The notes: generated by a model from the sequence alone, not told the origin. Counted from the first letter of the stretch, positions 39,735-50,291 are shown. The stretch is DNA of 64,000 bases from Pirellula sp. (GCA_021299695.1 JAJTEK010000004.1:1-64000); one strand, 5' to 3'. A program made the numbers and translations.

Positions 39735-41114
39735 TTACTGGTACCAAATCTTTTCGTTGTCCAGTTTAGAGGCAGCAACTCTCGCCTCAGCGACCGACTC
39801 GTTTTCCTTGACTTGGGTTGCGAAGTACCAGGACTCGATCATGACACCGCCGCTTGCCGAGACCAGGAGGCCTTGAGCCGTCTGCAAGAAGCTGATTTGA
39901 GGATCGAGCGATTTCGCAACATCGAGTTTAATTGTTTCGATTTGTCCGTGGTTTCCAAGGATGTTTGACAAGTCGCAGGCAGCAAGAGATTGCAAATTTT
40001 GCGATTCGATCAATGCTGCAACCAGGCATAGATCCATCACATTGCGAAGTTCGCCAAATACTGGATCCTTAACCGCCAATTCGCCAATCTTCTTGGTAAA
40101 GTTATCTGCCCATTTTTTGGCCACAGGATCGGCTTTGCCCGTCTGTTTGCGCTGACCTGCTTGGTCGAAAGCTTCGGTCTCGGTCATGGTTTTGACTCTC
40201 TGTCCGGAGATCTTCCAAGCCAAACGGTCTTTGCTGTGGGTGATTGCGTCGTAGTCACATGCCATCCACCAACGAGACTGAATCTGAGTTGAGGCGTTCG
40301 ACCGATTTTGAATCATTTCCATGTAGCTTGGTAAACCTGCCACTGGCGGCTTGGCCAGATTCATTCCATAGAGTTTCATGCGATAGTCGGCCGCGAGGAT
40401 CACGCGTGCCATGTGGCTATCTGCAGGAAGTCCTGAAAGGGTTACTTGCTGAGGGCCAAATGCTCGTGCCAATGCAGGTGCGGCTTGCGATGGGTTGACG
40501 TTTCCGCCAAGGTTTCGCAGAGCTTGGTTGAATTGACGATACCCTTGCTCGGTCGGATCGATAGAAACCGAAACACCACCATTGCGAGCTTGGTCTACGT
40601 AACGAAATGCCGTCGCTAAATCATCGAGGTTGACCACTGGGCTGCCGGTGTTTTTTCCGACGATCGAGCCCTGTGGGCCAATCGCCCATGGTTCGGCCGG
40701 TCCAGCGATTACAATGTCGTTCCGCTCAGGGTAGACAAAAACATAATCGATGCGGGTCAGACCACCCAGACAGTATACGTCCTCAGGAATAGACTTGCCC
40801 TGCTTCTGAGCGTCGAGCACCATTTGCTGGATGCCTTTAAGGGAGATCAGTCGGAGATCCGTCGCCTTGGCAAGATCCCCTTGTGCGCCTTGCATGGTCG
40901 AACGGAGTTGCTCAAGACTCCTGCTTTGGTCCTCGGCCGTAGAGTTCCTCAGTACGCCATCGGAGTCGATCATAACCCCACCGACGCCTCGGTTCCCAAA
41001 GACGTTTCCAAATTGAGCCGTCGCGTTCTCGAACGAAACGGAGCATGCAGCCATCGCAATGGCTAATGACCGTGGTAACCACGATTGAACAAGTCCCGGC
41101 AATCTAAAACGCAT
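39735..41114 (-). CDS. DUF1598-like exported protein, planctomycete-specific family
   Basis: 459 residues. A signal peptide (AIAMAACSVSFENATAQ, about residues 18-34) and then a conserved body: GGVMIDSDGVLRNS, LRLISLKGIQQMV, CLGGLTRIDYVFVYPERNDIVIAGPAEPW, and WWMACDYDAITHSKDRLAWK. I associate this pattern with the DUF1598 family found in planctomycetes (moderate confidence). The body is soluble and should be periplasmic or surface-associated; role unknown. It is divergent from the sigma54 activator gene and ends at the shared terminator. Confidence 0.65.
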   Translation of the reverse strand: MRFRLPGLVQSWLPRSLAIAMAACSVSFENATAQFGNVFGNRGVGGVMIDSDGVLRNSTAEDQSRSLEQLRSTMQGAQGDLAKATDLRLISLKGIQQMVLDAQKQGKSIPEDVYCLGGLTRIDYVFVYPERNDIVIAGPAEPWAIGPQGSIVGKNTGSPVVNLDDLATAFRYVDQARNGGVSVSIDPTEQGYRQFNQALRNLGGNVNPSQAAPALARAFGPQQVTLSGLPADSHMARVILAADYRMKLYGMNLAKPPVAGLPSYMEMIQNRSNASTQIQSRWWMACDYDAITHSKDRLAWKISGQRVKTMTETEAFDQAGQRKQTGKADPVAKKWADNFTKKIGELAVKDPVFGELRNVMDLCLVAALIESQNLQSLAACDLSNILGNHGQIETIKLDVAKSLDPQISFLQTAQGLLVSASGGVMIESWYFATQVKENESVAEARVAASKLDNEKIWYQ

Positions 41115-41144
41115 GATCGTACTCCGTTAAAACACCAAAAATTG

Positions 41145-41153
41145 TGCTAGGAT
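41145..41153 (+). promoter_or_regulatory. Candidate extended -10 promoter element for the sigma54 activator gene
   Basis: TGTGCTAGGAT contains an extended -10 (TG-N-TAGGAT, TAGGAT at 41148-41153). It overlaps an upstream in-frame ATG at 41152, so if real it requires translation to begin at the ATG at 41209. A close relative, TGTGCTACAAT, precedes nagB. Confidence 0.35.
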
Positions 41154-41208
41154 GGACACGGGGGATAACCCAACCCGCTCCCTATTAGTTTATTTCAGCC
41201 TTTGCGCG

Positions 41209-43311
41209 ATGCAACCAATCAAACAACCTGCATACCTAATTATCCGCCAAGGAAACCGTTGGACGGATGTTTTCCGCTTGGAAAATGACCAGTCCCTCGT
41301 CGTCGGAAGGGCTTCTTCCAACGAAATCCCGGTCGCCGACGAACGCGCCAGTCGTCGCCATGCCGAAATCATTTATAAAGACGGCAACTGGATACTTAGG
41401 GATCTAGGGTCCCGAAACGGAACCCTCCTGGACGGTTCCAAGATCGACGCTCCCAAGGTCCTTTCCCCAGGAAATCAAATAACGGTCGCATCATGCCGGA
41501 TGACTTTTGTGCATTCTCTGAGCGACTATGTACCCCCGGTTAACGATTTTGAGGGTGCTAATGATTCTCCAGGATCCCAAACGCAGTCGGATCTGCCACC
41601 TTCGATCATCCAACGACGGGCGAAAGCCTCGATGCTGGAATCTCATGAGATCGAACTTAGACCTCTTTCCCCCGGAGAGTCCGAACCACCGATCCGACCA
41701 GAAACACCCCGACGATCGGATATTCCCGGACAAACCGCATCCAATGAACGGATCGCGAACGCACCGGCGATCGAGGTCTTACCCTTGGCCTTCGAACTAG
41801 CCAAGTCGTTATCGATTAGCGAAGCCTGCGAATTGGCACTTCGAAAACTCCTTGCGATCACAGAGTGCCAAGCCGGAGGGGTGATCAAACTCGATCGGAG
41901 CACCAAGGAGTCCAAGCAGAATCGAACCAAATCTTCGGATTCCGACGCTCCGATCCTGACGGTCTTGGCTGCTCAAGAACTCGCCGGAAAGGCCTACCAC
42001 CCGATCTCCGATACCATCGTTCAAAACCTCATCCGAGACCCATCGGCGATCCTAGCCCGAAATGTCATCTCCGACCCCACCCTCATCGCTAACCCCGAAC
42101 AAAGCGGCAGCCACGTCCTTACAACCACTTCTCTGATTGCCGCTCCGATCCAAGTCGACGGATCGCTTTTCGGTGTTCTGCACATGTACTCGCGGATCGG
42201 TCGCAAGGACCTTGGCCCAGAGGACCTCGAAGTCGCTCTGGCCATCGCCGAAGTTCTTTCGGTATCGATCGCGAATCTTTCAAGGCAGCAGTTGCTCCAA
42301 TCCAAACTCCAATCGACTCGCTCTCGGCTCGAACAACTCGAACAGCGCTTAGGGCATGGCGATTGGATAGGTGATTCCCAGGGAATGAACCTACTGCGTG
42401 AGCAAGTACGTCGGGTGGCTCCCACTCAAGCGACCGTATTGATCCGTGGCGAGAGCGGAACGGGCAAGGAGCTTGTTGCCCGAGCCATCCACGAGAACAG
42501 CCCCCGCGTCTCAGGGCCCTTTGTCACGATCAACTGCGCGGCCCTCTCCCCGACGCTCCTGGAAAGCGAACTCTTCGGGCATGAAAAAGGTGCCTTCACC
42601 GGTGCGACCGATCGAAAAATCGGCAAGTTTGAAATGGCCGACACCGGCACGATGCTCCTGGATGAACTCGGGGAGATGAGTATGGAAATCCAATCCAAAT
42701 TCCTCAGAGTCCTCGAGGGTCATCCCTTTGAACGGCTCGGTAGCAACAAGCCGATCCGGACCAATGTTCGTATCGTAGCTGCGACGAATCGAGACCTCGA
42801 ACAAGCCGTCCAAGAGGGGCGATTTCGCTCGGACCTGTACTTCCGTTTACGCGTCATCGAACTGCGTATCCCACCCCTTCGCGAACGACTCTCCGACGTG
42901 CTGCCGCTTGCTGAGTTTTTCTTGAAGCAGTTCAAAAACAACTCCGGGTATGGCCCGACGGTCTTTTCGGAGCGATCGCGTCGAGCCATGCTCGCCTACC
43001 ATTGGCCAGGAAACGTCCGCGAACTGAAAAACTCTGTTGAACGAGCTCACGTTCTTGCTGTAGGCGATGTGGCGGAACCAGAAGACTTGGCTCTCTCCCA
43101 CCTCCAAATTCCTGGCATCGAATCGAGTCGTCCCGCAGGAGCCCAGCCTGCCGAGCCCTATCGGGAAAGAACCCTCGAACAAGTCGAGCTCGAACATATC
43201 GCACTTACGCTCCAGCACACCCAGGGACAAAAAAATCGTGCCGCAACGATTCTTGGGATCGAGCGATCGACGCTCGATCGAAAACTCAAACGCCTGCAGG
43301 AAGGCACCTAA
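41209..43311 (+). CDS. FHA-GAF-AAA sigma54-dependent transcription activator
   Basis: 700 residues from ATG 41209; ATG 41152 gives an extra 19 residues and overlaps the candidate promoter. FHA domain at about 15-80 ([23 protein letters not shown] and [12 protein letters not shown], phosphothreonine recognition), GAF-like domain about 185-370, AAA+ sigma54-interaction domain with Walker [10 protein letters not shown] (about 413), Walker [10 protein letters not shown], and the GAFTGA loop complete, and a C-terminal Fis-type helix-turn-helix ([20 protein letters not shown]). It couples a phosphopeptide or small-molecule signal to sigma54 transcription. No partner kinase or -24/-12 promoter was seen nearby. 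Confidence 0.9.
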   Translation: MQPIKQPAYLIIRQGNRWTDVFRLENDQSLVVGRASSNEIPVADERASRRHAEIIYKDGNWILRDLGSRNGTLLDGSKIDAPKVLSPGNQITVASCRMTFVHSLSDYVPPVNDFEGANDSPGSQTQSDLPPSIIQRRAKASMLESHEIELRPLSPGESEPPIRPETPRRSDIPGQTASNERIANAPAIEVLPLAFELAKSLSISEACELALRKLLAITECQAGGVIKLDRSTKESKQNRTKSSDSDAPILTVLAAQELAGKAYHPISDTIVQNLIRDPSAILARNVISDPTLIANPEQSGSHVLTTTSLIAAPIQVDGSLFGVLHMYSRIGRKDLGPEDLEVALAIAEVLSVSIANLSRQQLLQSKLQSTRSRLEQLEQRLGHGDWIGDSQGMNLLREQVRRVAPTQATVLIRGESGTGKELVARAIHENSPRVSGPFVTINCAALSPTLLESELFGHEKGAFTGATDRKIGKFEMADTGTMLLDELGEMSMEIQSKFLRVLEGHPFERLGSNKPIRTNVRIVAATNRDLEQAVQEGRFRSDLYFRLRVIELRIPPLRERLSDVLPLAEFFLKQFKNNSGYGPTVFSERSRRAMLAYHWPGNVRELKNSVERAHVLAVGDVAEPEDLALSHLQIPGIESSRPAGAQPAEPYRERTLEQVELEHIALTLQHTQGQKNRAATILGIERSTLDRKLKRLQEGT

Positions 43312-44993
43312 CGCGGATCTGCGGACCTGATCGCTTGCTCAATGGCCTGCTTGCGAGCCAGTTCGAATTCATCCCCAGGTGTCCAAGATTGCATCTGTGG
43401 TGCATCGGCGGCGTTCAAGCCAACTTCGGTCAATAACTGAATGTCCTCGATCGCACCGCTTAAATCCCAGCTAGGGTCGTATTGGTCCGAGCGCTGGTGG
43501 TAGTGCTTATCGGTCCATGCCTGCAACTGCTTTTTTCCCCAACCCTCGGGCTGATTCCGCACCGAATGGCCTCCGTGCAGGTAGACGGCAGGAACCCCGA
43601 CCTTGGCCAGCGAAAACTGATCCGAGCGATAGTAATAACCCTTGCTGGGCTCCAAATCGCCGACCACCGTACGGCCTTGCTTGGTCGCCGCGCTTTGGAC
43701 CCATTGATCCAGCGAACTTTTGCCCAATCCGATCACCTGCACATCTCGGGTCGGCCCTAGGAAGTTGATCCCGTCGATGTTGATCAAAGCAGATAGCTTG
43801 CCATTGGGGATCGGAGGATTCTCAGCAAGATACTTCGAGCCAAGCAATCCTTGCTCCTCAGCTCCAACGGCCGCAAACAATAACGAACGCTTAGGTCGAT
43901 AGCCCGACTCACGGATCGCCCGCAAAATCGTGAGCAAAGCTGCCGATCCCGATGCGTTGTCGATCGCTCCATTGTAGATGTTGTCCCCATTGGCATCACG
44001 CTCTGCCGACATTCCGATGTGATCATGGTGAGCCATAAAGACAACGTACTGGTCTGAGATCTTCGGATCGCTTCCAGGAAGAACACCGAGCACATTGGCT
44101 GTCACTCGTTCGCGCGCAACGCATCCGATGCTCGTCGAGAGCATAAGCCCCAGCGGGACTGGCTTGAACCCCCTGTCCTGAGCTTGCTTGCGCAACTGGT
44201 CCAAATCCAACCCGCCCATACGTATCAACTCACGCGTCGCCGACTCGGTCATCCAACCCTTCATCGCCATCCTCGGACCAGCAGAATCCCTGAGCTCAAA
44301 CTCCTCACCGGTCCATGAAGTTTGAATGACGCTAAAGGGATAACCCGCCGAAGCATCGGTGTGGATGATGATCGCACCGGCCGCACCTTGTCGAGCCGCA
44401 CTCTCGTACTTGTAATCCCAACGTCCATAGTAAAGCCGCTTGGAGCCAGCAAATAAATCTGGATCCTCCTCTGGATCGTTGTTCATCATCACAAGTATCT
44501 TCCCCTTGAGGTCGACCCCTTTGAAGTCGTCCCATTGGAATTCTGGCGCCTGAATCCCAAATCCGACAAACACCAACTCGGCTTCCTCGATCGATATATT
44601 CGCCTCAGGTTTGCCCGCTACGGCGATAAAATCCTTGAAGTAATCCAAGCCGATCGAGTCTCCCTTGGCGGTCTTAAACTCCCACCGCTTTTCCGGTTCG
44701 CTGCTCAATCCGAGCATCGGAAAAACCTGACGGTACGAACCCACCGCCGGGGCGATCTCCAGACCAAGGGATTGAAACTGAGTCTCCAAATACAACTGCG
44801 TCAATGCATCTCCTTGAGTCGCAGGCCCCCTGCCCTCCAAGAGGTCATCCGAAAGGAATCGAATGTGCGCTCGGAGCGTCGATTCCGATACTCTCTTTTG
44901 CACCTCCTCGATACCCTGGCCATGCGCCGAACCCAACAAAGCACAACCACCGAAAAAAGCTGCAAAGATTCGTTGCCAAATCGGACGACGCAT
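43308..44993 (-). CDS. M28 family zinc metallopeptidase with PA domain
   Basis: 561 residues. Signal peptide 1-25 ([14 protein letters not shown]). PA (protease-associated) insert about 165-260 (EPEEDPD-type acidic loop, [15 protein letters not shown]). The di-zinc M28 core is intact: AHHDHIGM (His and Asp), [11 protein letters not shown] (bridging Asp), [17 protein letters not shown] (Glu-Glu pair), [11 protein letters not shown] (Asp) and YLHGGHS (His). It should cleave peptides by aminopeptidase-type action outside the cytoplasm. GGGGAT precedes the ATG. Its stop codon overlaps the stop of the convergent sigma54 activator in the bases CTAA, with no terminator in between. Confidence 0.9.
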   Translation of the reverse strand: MRRPIWQRIFAAFFGGCALLGSAHGQGIEEVQKRVSESTLRAHIRFLSDDLLEGRGPATQGDALTQLYLETQFQSLGLEIAPAVGSYRQVFPMLGLSSEPEKRWEFKTAKGDSIGLDYFKDFIAVAGKPEANISIEEAELVFVGFGIQAPEFQWDDFKGVDLKGKILVMMNNDPEEDPDLFAGSKRLYYGRWDYKYESAARQGAAGAIIIHTDASAGYPFSVIQTSWTGEEFELRDSAGPRMAMKGWMTESATRELIRMGGLDLDQLRKQAQDRGFKPVPLGLMLSTSIGCVARERVTANVLGVLPGSDPKISDQYVVFMAHHDHIGMSAERDANGDNIYNGAIDNASGSAALLTILRAIRESGYRPKRSLLFAAVGAEEQGLLGSKYLAENPPIPNGKLSALINIDGINFLGPTRDVQVIGLGKSSLDQWVQSAATKQGRTVVGDLEPSKGYYYRSDQFSLAKVGVPAVYLHGGHSVRNQPEGWGKKQLQAWTDKHYHQRSDQYDPSWDLSGAIEDIQLLTEVGLNAADAPQMQSWTPGDEFELARKQAIEQAIRSADPR

Positions 44994-45124
44994 GGGATCC
45001 CCTTCATTTTCAGTTCAAGATTAAACTACGGTTTTGAGCCCGACACCCAAGGAGTGCTCCGCTAAGCTAATAGACACAACCGTGCCACGCAAGCTCAAGC
45101 CCTCTACCAACGGACCCCCTCGAG

Positions 45125-47410
45125 ATGGTCGAAACCCATACAAGAACCGTCGAATTCCAGGTTCAGGGGATGACCTGCGCCGCCTGCGTTGGCCGCGTGG
45201 AACGGGCCATCGCAAAAATCCCAGATGTTCTCCAAGTGTCGGTCAATCTAGCCACCGAACGGGCTACGGTCCAATTCGATCCGAAATCCCCGGAATTAAC
45301 TGCTGCGACCATCGATCAGATCCAAGCGTCGATCGAAAACGCCGGCTACGCCGTCACACGCTTGTCGCCGACGAGGCCCCCCAACGCTTTACCTACCGAC
45401 CCCGAGTCGATTTCCTTAGGCCGCGATTTCTGGATATCCCTGCTCTTTGCCACTCCAGTCTTTCTCCTTTCCATGCTCCCGATGCTATCGAGCAGACTTA
45501 TGGAGTCGATGATGCGATGGATGAGCATGCCGCAATGGAACTGGGTGCTCTGGGCATTGGCCAGCGTCGTTCAGTTCTGGCCCGGACGGCGGTTCTATCG
45601 AAACGCTTACCATAGCATCAAAGACTTTTCGCCCGACATGAACGTCCTGGTCGTTATGGGAACGACGGCGGCCTATGGGGTCAGCTCCTTGATCACCTTT
45701 TTCCCCAATTGGCTCGGTCATAACCAACAGCATGTCTATTTCGAATCCTCTGCAGTCGTCATCTGTTTGGTGCTCCTGGGTAAATACCTCGAAGCCCGTT
45801 CCAAGCAATCGACTAGAGAGTCTCTCTATGGCTTGGCTAAACTGCAACCTCAAGATGCCCAACGCGTTGTGGATCAGCATACGCAGCGCGTGGCTATCTC
45901 AGAGATCTCCCTCGGGGATCGACTCGCCGTCTACGAGGGACAAGCCATCCCGCTCGATGGAGTGATTGAAACGGGAAGCAGTTTTGTCCAAGAAGGAATG
46001 GTCACCGGGGAACCTATCCCCAAGGAAAAAACGATCGGCGATCGGGTTATCGGCGGTACTATCAACGGCAACGGACAACTGACGATCCGAGTCACGGCTA
46101 TCGGCAATGATACGTTCCTTTCTCGTATGATGGCCATGGTCATCGAGGCGCAAGCCCACAAACCCCCGATACAGACGACCCTAGATCGTATCATTCGAAT
46201 CTTTGCTCCGAGCGTGCTGCTCATGGCCATCGCTACAGGTCTCGGATGGTGGTTGCTCAGTTCCGAATCGGCATTTGAAAAAGCTCTTGTCCATTCCGTC
46301 GCGGTGCTCGTTGTCGCTTGCCCTTGCGCACTGGGACTCGCTTCGCCTTTGAGCATGATGGTCGGAAGCGGTCGGGCCGCCGAGCTTGGAATTCTATTTC
46401 GATCTCATGAAGCGATTCAAAAGCTCGCTCGTGTCGACTCGGTCATCTTCGACAAAACCGGTACGCTGACGCTTGGCGCTCCGCTCCTGAAGGGAGTTTG
46501 GCCCATCGCCACATCGCCCCCTTCCCATAGCGAATCTGAAATACTCGGACTCGCTCGTATGGTTGCTCATTCATCGAATCACCCAATCTCCATCGCAATT
46601 CGTGAGGCGGCTCTGGAGCTTCGACCGAAAGGATTTGCAATCGAAAGCCAAGCCGTGCCCGGTAAAGGTGTGCGTGTTAAGCTCAGCGACCGGCGGGAAC
46701 TTTCTCTTGGGTCCTACTCCTGGATGGAGCAACAAGGTTTGACCAACCTGGAGTCGGACCAACTCCACCGCGAATTGTCCGCCCAAGCTTTGAGTGTCAG
46801 TTGGTTGGCCCAGGGCAAGGAGATTCTCGGTGCCCTGGGTGTCCACGACCCGCTCAAACCACAAAGCGAGTCGACGATCGCAGCGCTCAATAGGCTTGGC
46901 CTTCGCACCACCATCCTCTCGGGAGATCAATCCAACGCCGTTCGTACTGTCGCCCAGACGCTTCATGTCGAGCGATGGCACGCGGAGCAAACTCCCGAGG
47001 AAAAAGGGAAGAAAATCCAACTCTATCGCGATGGGGGCGAGACGGTGGCTTTCGTTGGGGATGGAATCAACGATGCGCCAGCCTTGGCCAGCGCCGACGT
47101 CGGAATCGCCATGGGCAATGGTTCGCAAATCGCTATATCCACCGCCGACGTGGTTCTCGCGTCGGGCTTTGTCCCACAGGTCCCACTGGCAATCGGACTG
47201 GCTCGCAGCGTCATGCGCAACATTCACCAAAATCTCTTCTGGGCATTCGGCTACAACCTGATCCTATTGCCGCTTGCCGCCGGTTGGCTCTCCCCGTGGA
47301 CCAACTGGACTTTCTCCCCAATGCTCGCTGCCCTTGCCATGGGGCTCTCGAGTTTGCTGGTCGTTGGGAATTCGTTAAGGCTTCGAGCCTACCGTGGCTT
47401 GAGTCACTAA
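45125..47410 (+). CDS. copA: Copper-type P1B-ATPase
   Basis: 761 residues. One N-terminal heavy-metal domain with MTCAAC (Cys 18 and 21), eight membrane segments expected, metal-binding CPC motif at residues 399-401 (ACPCALGLASP), MVTGEP, phosphorylation motif DKTGTLT (Asp 443), nucleotide-site SSNHPIS at about 484, and hinge GDGINDAPALASADVGIAMG. CPC with that context is typical of Cu(I) exporters in the inner membrane. Usual length is near 750-800. No copper regulator is next to it, and no clear operator was seen upstream. Its stop overlaps that of the convergent hem gene by four bases. Confidence 0.92.
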   Translation: MVETHTRTVEFQVQGMTCAACVGRVERAIAKIPDVLQVSVNLATERATVQFDPKSPELTAATIDQIQASIENAGYAVTRLSPTRPPNALPTDPESISLGRDFWISLLFATPVFLLSMLPMLSSRLMESMMRWMSMPQWNWVLWALASVVQFWPGRRFYRNAYHSIKDFSPDMNVLVVMGTTAAYGVSSLITFFPNWLGHNQQHVYFESSAVVICLVLLGKYLEARSKQSTRESLYGLAKLQPQDAQRVVDQHTQRVAISEISLGDRLAVYEGQAIPLDGVIETGSSFVQEGMVTGEPIPKEKTIGDRVIGGTINGNGQLTIRVTAIGNDTFLSRMMAMVIEAQAHKPPIQTTLDRIIRIFAPSVLLMAIATGLGWWLLSSESAFEKALVHSVAVLVVACPCALGLASPLSMMVGSGRAAELGILFRSHEAIQKLARVDSVIFDKTGTLTLGAPLLKGVWPIATSPPSHSESEILGLARMVAHSSNHPISIAIREAALELRPKGFAIESQAVPGKGVRVKLSDRRELSLGSYSWMEQQGLTNLESDQLHRELSAQALSVSWLAQGKEILGALGVHDPLKPQSESTIAALNRLGLRTTILSGDQSNAVRTVAQTLHVERWHAEQTPEEKGKKIQLYRDGGETVAFVGDGINDAPALASADVGIAMGNGSQIAISTADVVLASGFVPQVPLAIGLARSVMRNIHQNLFWAFGYNLILLPLAAGWLSPWTNWTFSPMLAALAMGLSSLLVVGNSLRLRAYRGLSH

Positions 47411-49371
47411 CTTCTTCGATCGGTCATTTCGTGGACCATATCGACCAATGCGATCACGTGGTCGACCGGGGTACCTGGCAGGATGCCATGTCCGAGGTTA
47501 AAGATGTGGCCGGCTCGTCCTGCGGCCAAATCCAATACGTCCTTGGCATGCTTACGAATCGTATCGATTCCTGCGAAAAGTATCGTCGGGTCGAGGTTCC
47601 CTTGAACCGCTCTATCTGGGCCTGCCATGTCCCAACCGACATCGAGTGACACTCGCCAATCGATCCCTACGACGGTTCGGGAATCCCCTCGCAGGCAGGA
47701 AATGAGCATCGGGTTTCCGGTCGCGAAATTGATTACCGGTACGTTCGGAATGATCGACTCGAGGAGCCGCTGCATGTGCGGCAAGATATTAGTGCGGTAA
47801 TCGTTTGGAGAGAGGCAACCAGCCCAGGAATCGAAAAGCTGAACGACCTGTGCTCCGGCGACAATCTGCGAGTTCAAGTAGAGCGAAATCGAATGAACAA
47901 GTTTGTCCATCAAGATATTCCAAGCGCTCGGATCGTTGGCCATCAACGACTTGGTATGGAGAAAGTTGCGAGATGATCCCCCTTCGATCATGTAGCTTGC
48001 CAGTGTAAAGGGGGAACCCGAGAAGCCGATCACCGGGATTCGCTCCGGCAGTGCCCGGCGGGTCTGTTCGACGGTCTGTGTGACGAAGCTTAAGGCATCC
48101 ATCGACTCGAGCCTTGCGACTCGGTCGATATCTTTAGCTTGGCGTATCGGGTTATGGATCACCGGTCCATCTCCCTGGGTAAACTCTAGATCGAAACCCA
48201 TCGGTTCGAGAATCGGCAATAGGTCTGAGAAAATGATCGCCGCGTCGACTCCGAGTTTTTCGACGGCCGTGACCATGACCTCGGCGCATAGACTGGGGTT
48301 TTTACAAAGCTCCAAAAAGGAGACTTTTTCTCTCACTGCACGGTACTCTGCCATGTACCGACCTGCTTGACGCATCAACCAAATCGGCGTGACATCGGAT
48401 GCTTGCCGATAGCAGGCTTTGAGGAATGGGCTCTGGGAGAGACTCTCCCCGAGCCGTCCGAGTTTCTCCTTGGCCGTACCGCTTGTGCTCGATGGCAGGA
48501 CCGCTGCAGTAAACCGCTTGGCCTTGAGAATTCGATGGCATTTCTCCGAAGTTTGTTGAACGAGTTGCCCCATCTTGTTCGGGCTCGCCTCGAGGTCCAC
48601 GGGCAAGTTCAAGTGCTGGAGCATTTCCGAAGTTGTCGGCCCGATCGATGCGACGACCAGACGGTCCATTGCGGTTCGAAGTTCCGACTCGCACCCGAGT
48701 TTCTCGGCCATGCGGAGCAAATTAACTGCCTGATGGGCGCTGGTGAACATCAGGACATCCTGTTTGCCTTGGCAGATCGATTCGATATTCTTTTGGAGCG
48801 GCTCGGTGTCCTCTGGAAAATCCCATTGGTAGACCTTCACGCTCAGGACGTTGGCTCCTCGCGCTTCGAGACCGGCAACCAGGGAATGATTCGTCACACC
48901 GTATTCCTGAAGTCCTATGGTCAAGTTCGAAACCGGGATGTTCTGATCGATCAACTGGAGGACTTCGCGCCAGGTATTCGGTTCAGGTGCGCGAAAGCTA
49001 GGCTGAAGTCCCACTTCTCGCATCGCCGCTACGGGCTTAGGGCCTCGCGCGATGGTGATAATGTCTGAAAGGGAATTCAAAAGCCGCTGCCGATCGACAT
49101 GCTTTTCAACGGTCGAGAGGAAATGCTTGAAACCAACCCCTGTAAGGAAGATCACCAAACCGATTTCGCCGGTGATGATTCGATAGGCAAAGTCGACGGC
49201 CTCTTTGTTCTTGTCGATCGGCAGTTCTCTCATCGAAGGGCTGACGGTGGGCGTTCCACCAAAGCGCTCGATAAGCCTTGCAAACTCATCGCGGCGTCGA
49301 CTCTCCAGAGCGCTGACGCGAAGACCGTGGAAATTCGGTTCGGACCTGGAGGGTTCACTGGAGTCGGTCAT
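47407..49371 (-). CDS. hemDE: Fused uroporphyrinogen-III synthase and uroporphyrinogen decarboxylase (HemD-HemE)
   Basis: 654 residues from ATG 49371; the longer frame to 49638 runs into the upstream reductase gene and is rejected. Residues 10-285 form a HemD-type domain (GLRVSALESRRRDEFARLIE, VIFLTGVGFKHF, LMFTSAHQAVNLL, ASIGPTTSEML). Residues 313-654 are a complete HemE: PFLKACYRQ, IWLMRQAGRYMAEY (Arg 334 and 338), FSDLLPILEPMG (Asp 383), FDSWAGCLS, WRVSLDVGWDM, VQGNLDPTIL and FNLGHGI. Together they convert hydroxymethylbilane to uroporphyrinogen III and then to coproporphyrinogen III. It follows the GarR-like gene by 23 bases. Rare fusion; no frameshift or stop in the linker (about 286-312). 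Confidence 0.88.
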   Translation of the reverse strand: MTDSSEPSRSEPNFHGLRVSALESRRRDEFARLIERFGGTPTVSPSMRELPIDKNKEAVDFAYRIITGEIGLVIFLTGVGFKHFLSTVEKHVDRQRLLNSLSDIITIARGPKPVAAMREVGLQPSFRAPEPNTWREVLQLIDQNIPVSNLTIGLQEYGVTNHSLVAGLEARGANVLSVKVYQWDFPEDTEPLQKNIESICQGKQDVLMFTSAHQAVNLLRMAEKLGCESELRTAMDRLVVASIGPTTSEMLQHLNLPVDLEASPNKMGQLVQQTSEKCHRILKAKRFTAAVLPSSTSGTAKEKLGRLGESLSQSPFLKACYRQASDVTPIWLMRQAGRYMAEYRAVREKVSFLELCKNPSLCAEVMVTAVEKLGVDAAIIFSDLLPILEPMGFDLEFTQGDGPVIHNPIRQAKDIDRVARLESMDALSFVTQTVEQTRRALPERIPVIGFSGSPFTLASYMIEGGSSRNFLHTKSLMANDPSAWNILMDKLVHSISLYLNSQIVAGAQVVQLFDSWAGCLSPNDYRTNILPHMQRLLESIIPNVPVINFATGNPMLISCLRGDSRTVVGIDWRVSLDVGWDMAGPDRAVQGNLDPTILFAGIDTIRKHAKDVLDLAAGRAGHIFNLGHGILPGTPVDHVIALVDMVHEMTDRRS

Positions 49372-49394
49372 GGAGAGATCTTCGTCTGCTGAGG

Positions 49395-50291
49395 CTAGCG
49401 TGTGTGGTTGGAGAGTCGTTCGAGTACTTTGGCAAGCGCATGGATCCCCTCGGATCCATGGCCGTAGACCTGGGCGCTGCGCCAAAGTTGTGTTACCAGT
49501 GCGGATCCAGGGAGCGATACATTGGCCTTTTCGGCGGACTGCGCGACTAATCGCATGTCCTTTTGCTGGGTGTCGACCATAAACCCTGGACTCCAATCCC
49601 CGGCACAGATTTTTGGACCTAAATTCTGCAATGCCCAACTCGCTGCGGCCCCCGCCCCCAAAGCCTCAATGAGAATCTTCGGATCGATTTGGAGTCCACG
49701 GGCCAACGACATCGCTTCGCATACCCCGAGCAGATTCATTGCCCCCATGATCTGGTTGCAAAGCTTGACCCCTTGTCCAGCTCCCAAAGGTCCGCAGTGG
49801 GTGATCGTCTTGCCCATCGCCTCAAAGATCCCACGAGCCGCGTTGAAATCGTACTCGCTTCCCCCTACCAAGATGCTCAATGTTCCATTCTGAGCTCCGA
49901 GGGTGCCACCGGTAACAGGAGCTTCGAGGTAACGAAATCCACCCGCGGCGAGTCGATCGCCTAATCCCAAGGATGCGCTCGGCGCGATGGTGCTCATGTC
50001 GATGAACAAGGTTCCTGGGGCTGCACCTTCGACCGCGCCGCTTTCCCCAAAGAAAACCTGCTCGACATCCGGACCATCGGTCAGGCAACTGATGACCACC
50101 TCGACCCCTTGAGTCGCTTGGCTTGGAGTGTCAAAAGCAACTGCTCCAGCCTTGACCGCATCGTGCGTTTTGGCCTTCGTCCGGTTGTAAACTTGGACAC
50201 GATACCCGGCTTTGAGCAGATTGCAGGACATGCGGGTCCCCATCAATCCCATTCCCAAAAAGGCCACGCCCTGCGATTGAGTACCGCTCAT
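49395..50291 (-). CDS. 3-hydroxyisobutyrate/2-hydroxy-3-oxopropionate reductase family oxidoreductase
   Basis: 298 residues, the typical beta-hydroxyacid dehydrogenase length. N-terminal Rossmann nucleotide loop GVAFLGMGLMGTRMS (about 8-22), Asn-Arg-Thr after it (VQVYNRTKAK, suggesting NADP), substrate loop YLEAPVTGGTLGA (about 119-131), catalytic Lys in GQGVKLCNQIMGA (about 172), and C-terminal helix signature FMVDTQQKDMRL. It reduces tartronate semialdehyde or a similar beta-keto acid in the cytoplasm; exact substrate is not determinable. Upstream of the hem fusion on the same strand and divergent from nagB. Confidence 0.88.
   Translation of the reverse strand: MSGTQSQGVAFLGMGLMGTRMSCNLLKAGYRVQVYNRTKAKTHDAVKAGAVAFDTPSQATQGVEVVISCLTDGPDVEQVFFGESGAVEGAAPGTLFIDMSTIAPSASLGLGDRLAAGGFRYLEAPVTGGTLGAQNGTLSILVGGSEYDFNAARGIFEAMGKTITHCGPLGAGQGVKLCNQIMGAMNLLGVCEAMSLARGLQIDPKILIEALGAGAAASWALQNLGPKICAGDWSPGFMVDTQQKDMRLVAQSAEKANVSLPGSALVTQLWRSAQVYGHGSEGIHALAKVLERLSNHTR

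Noticed and set aside
49372-49638. 89-residue extension of HemD-HemE
   Set aside because: It lies inside the reductase gene on the same strand in another frame; HemD begins at the 49371 ATG.
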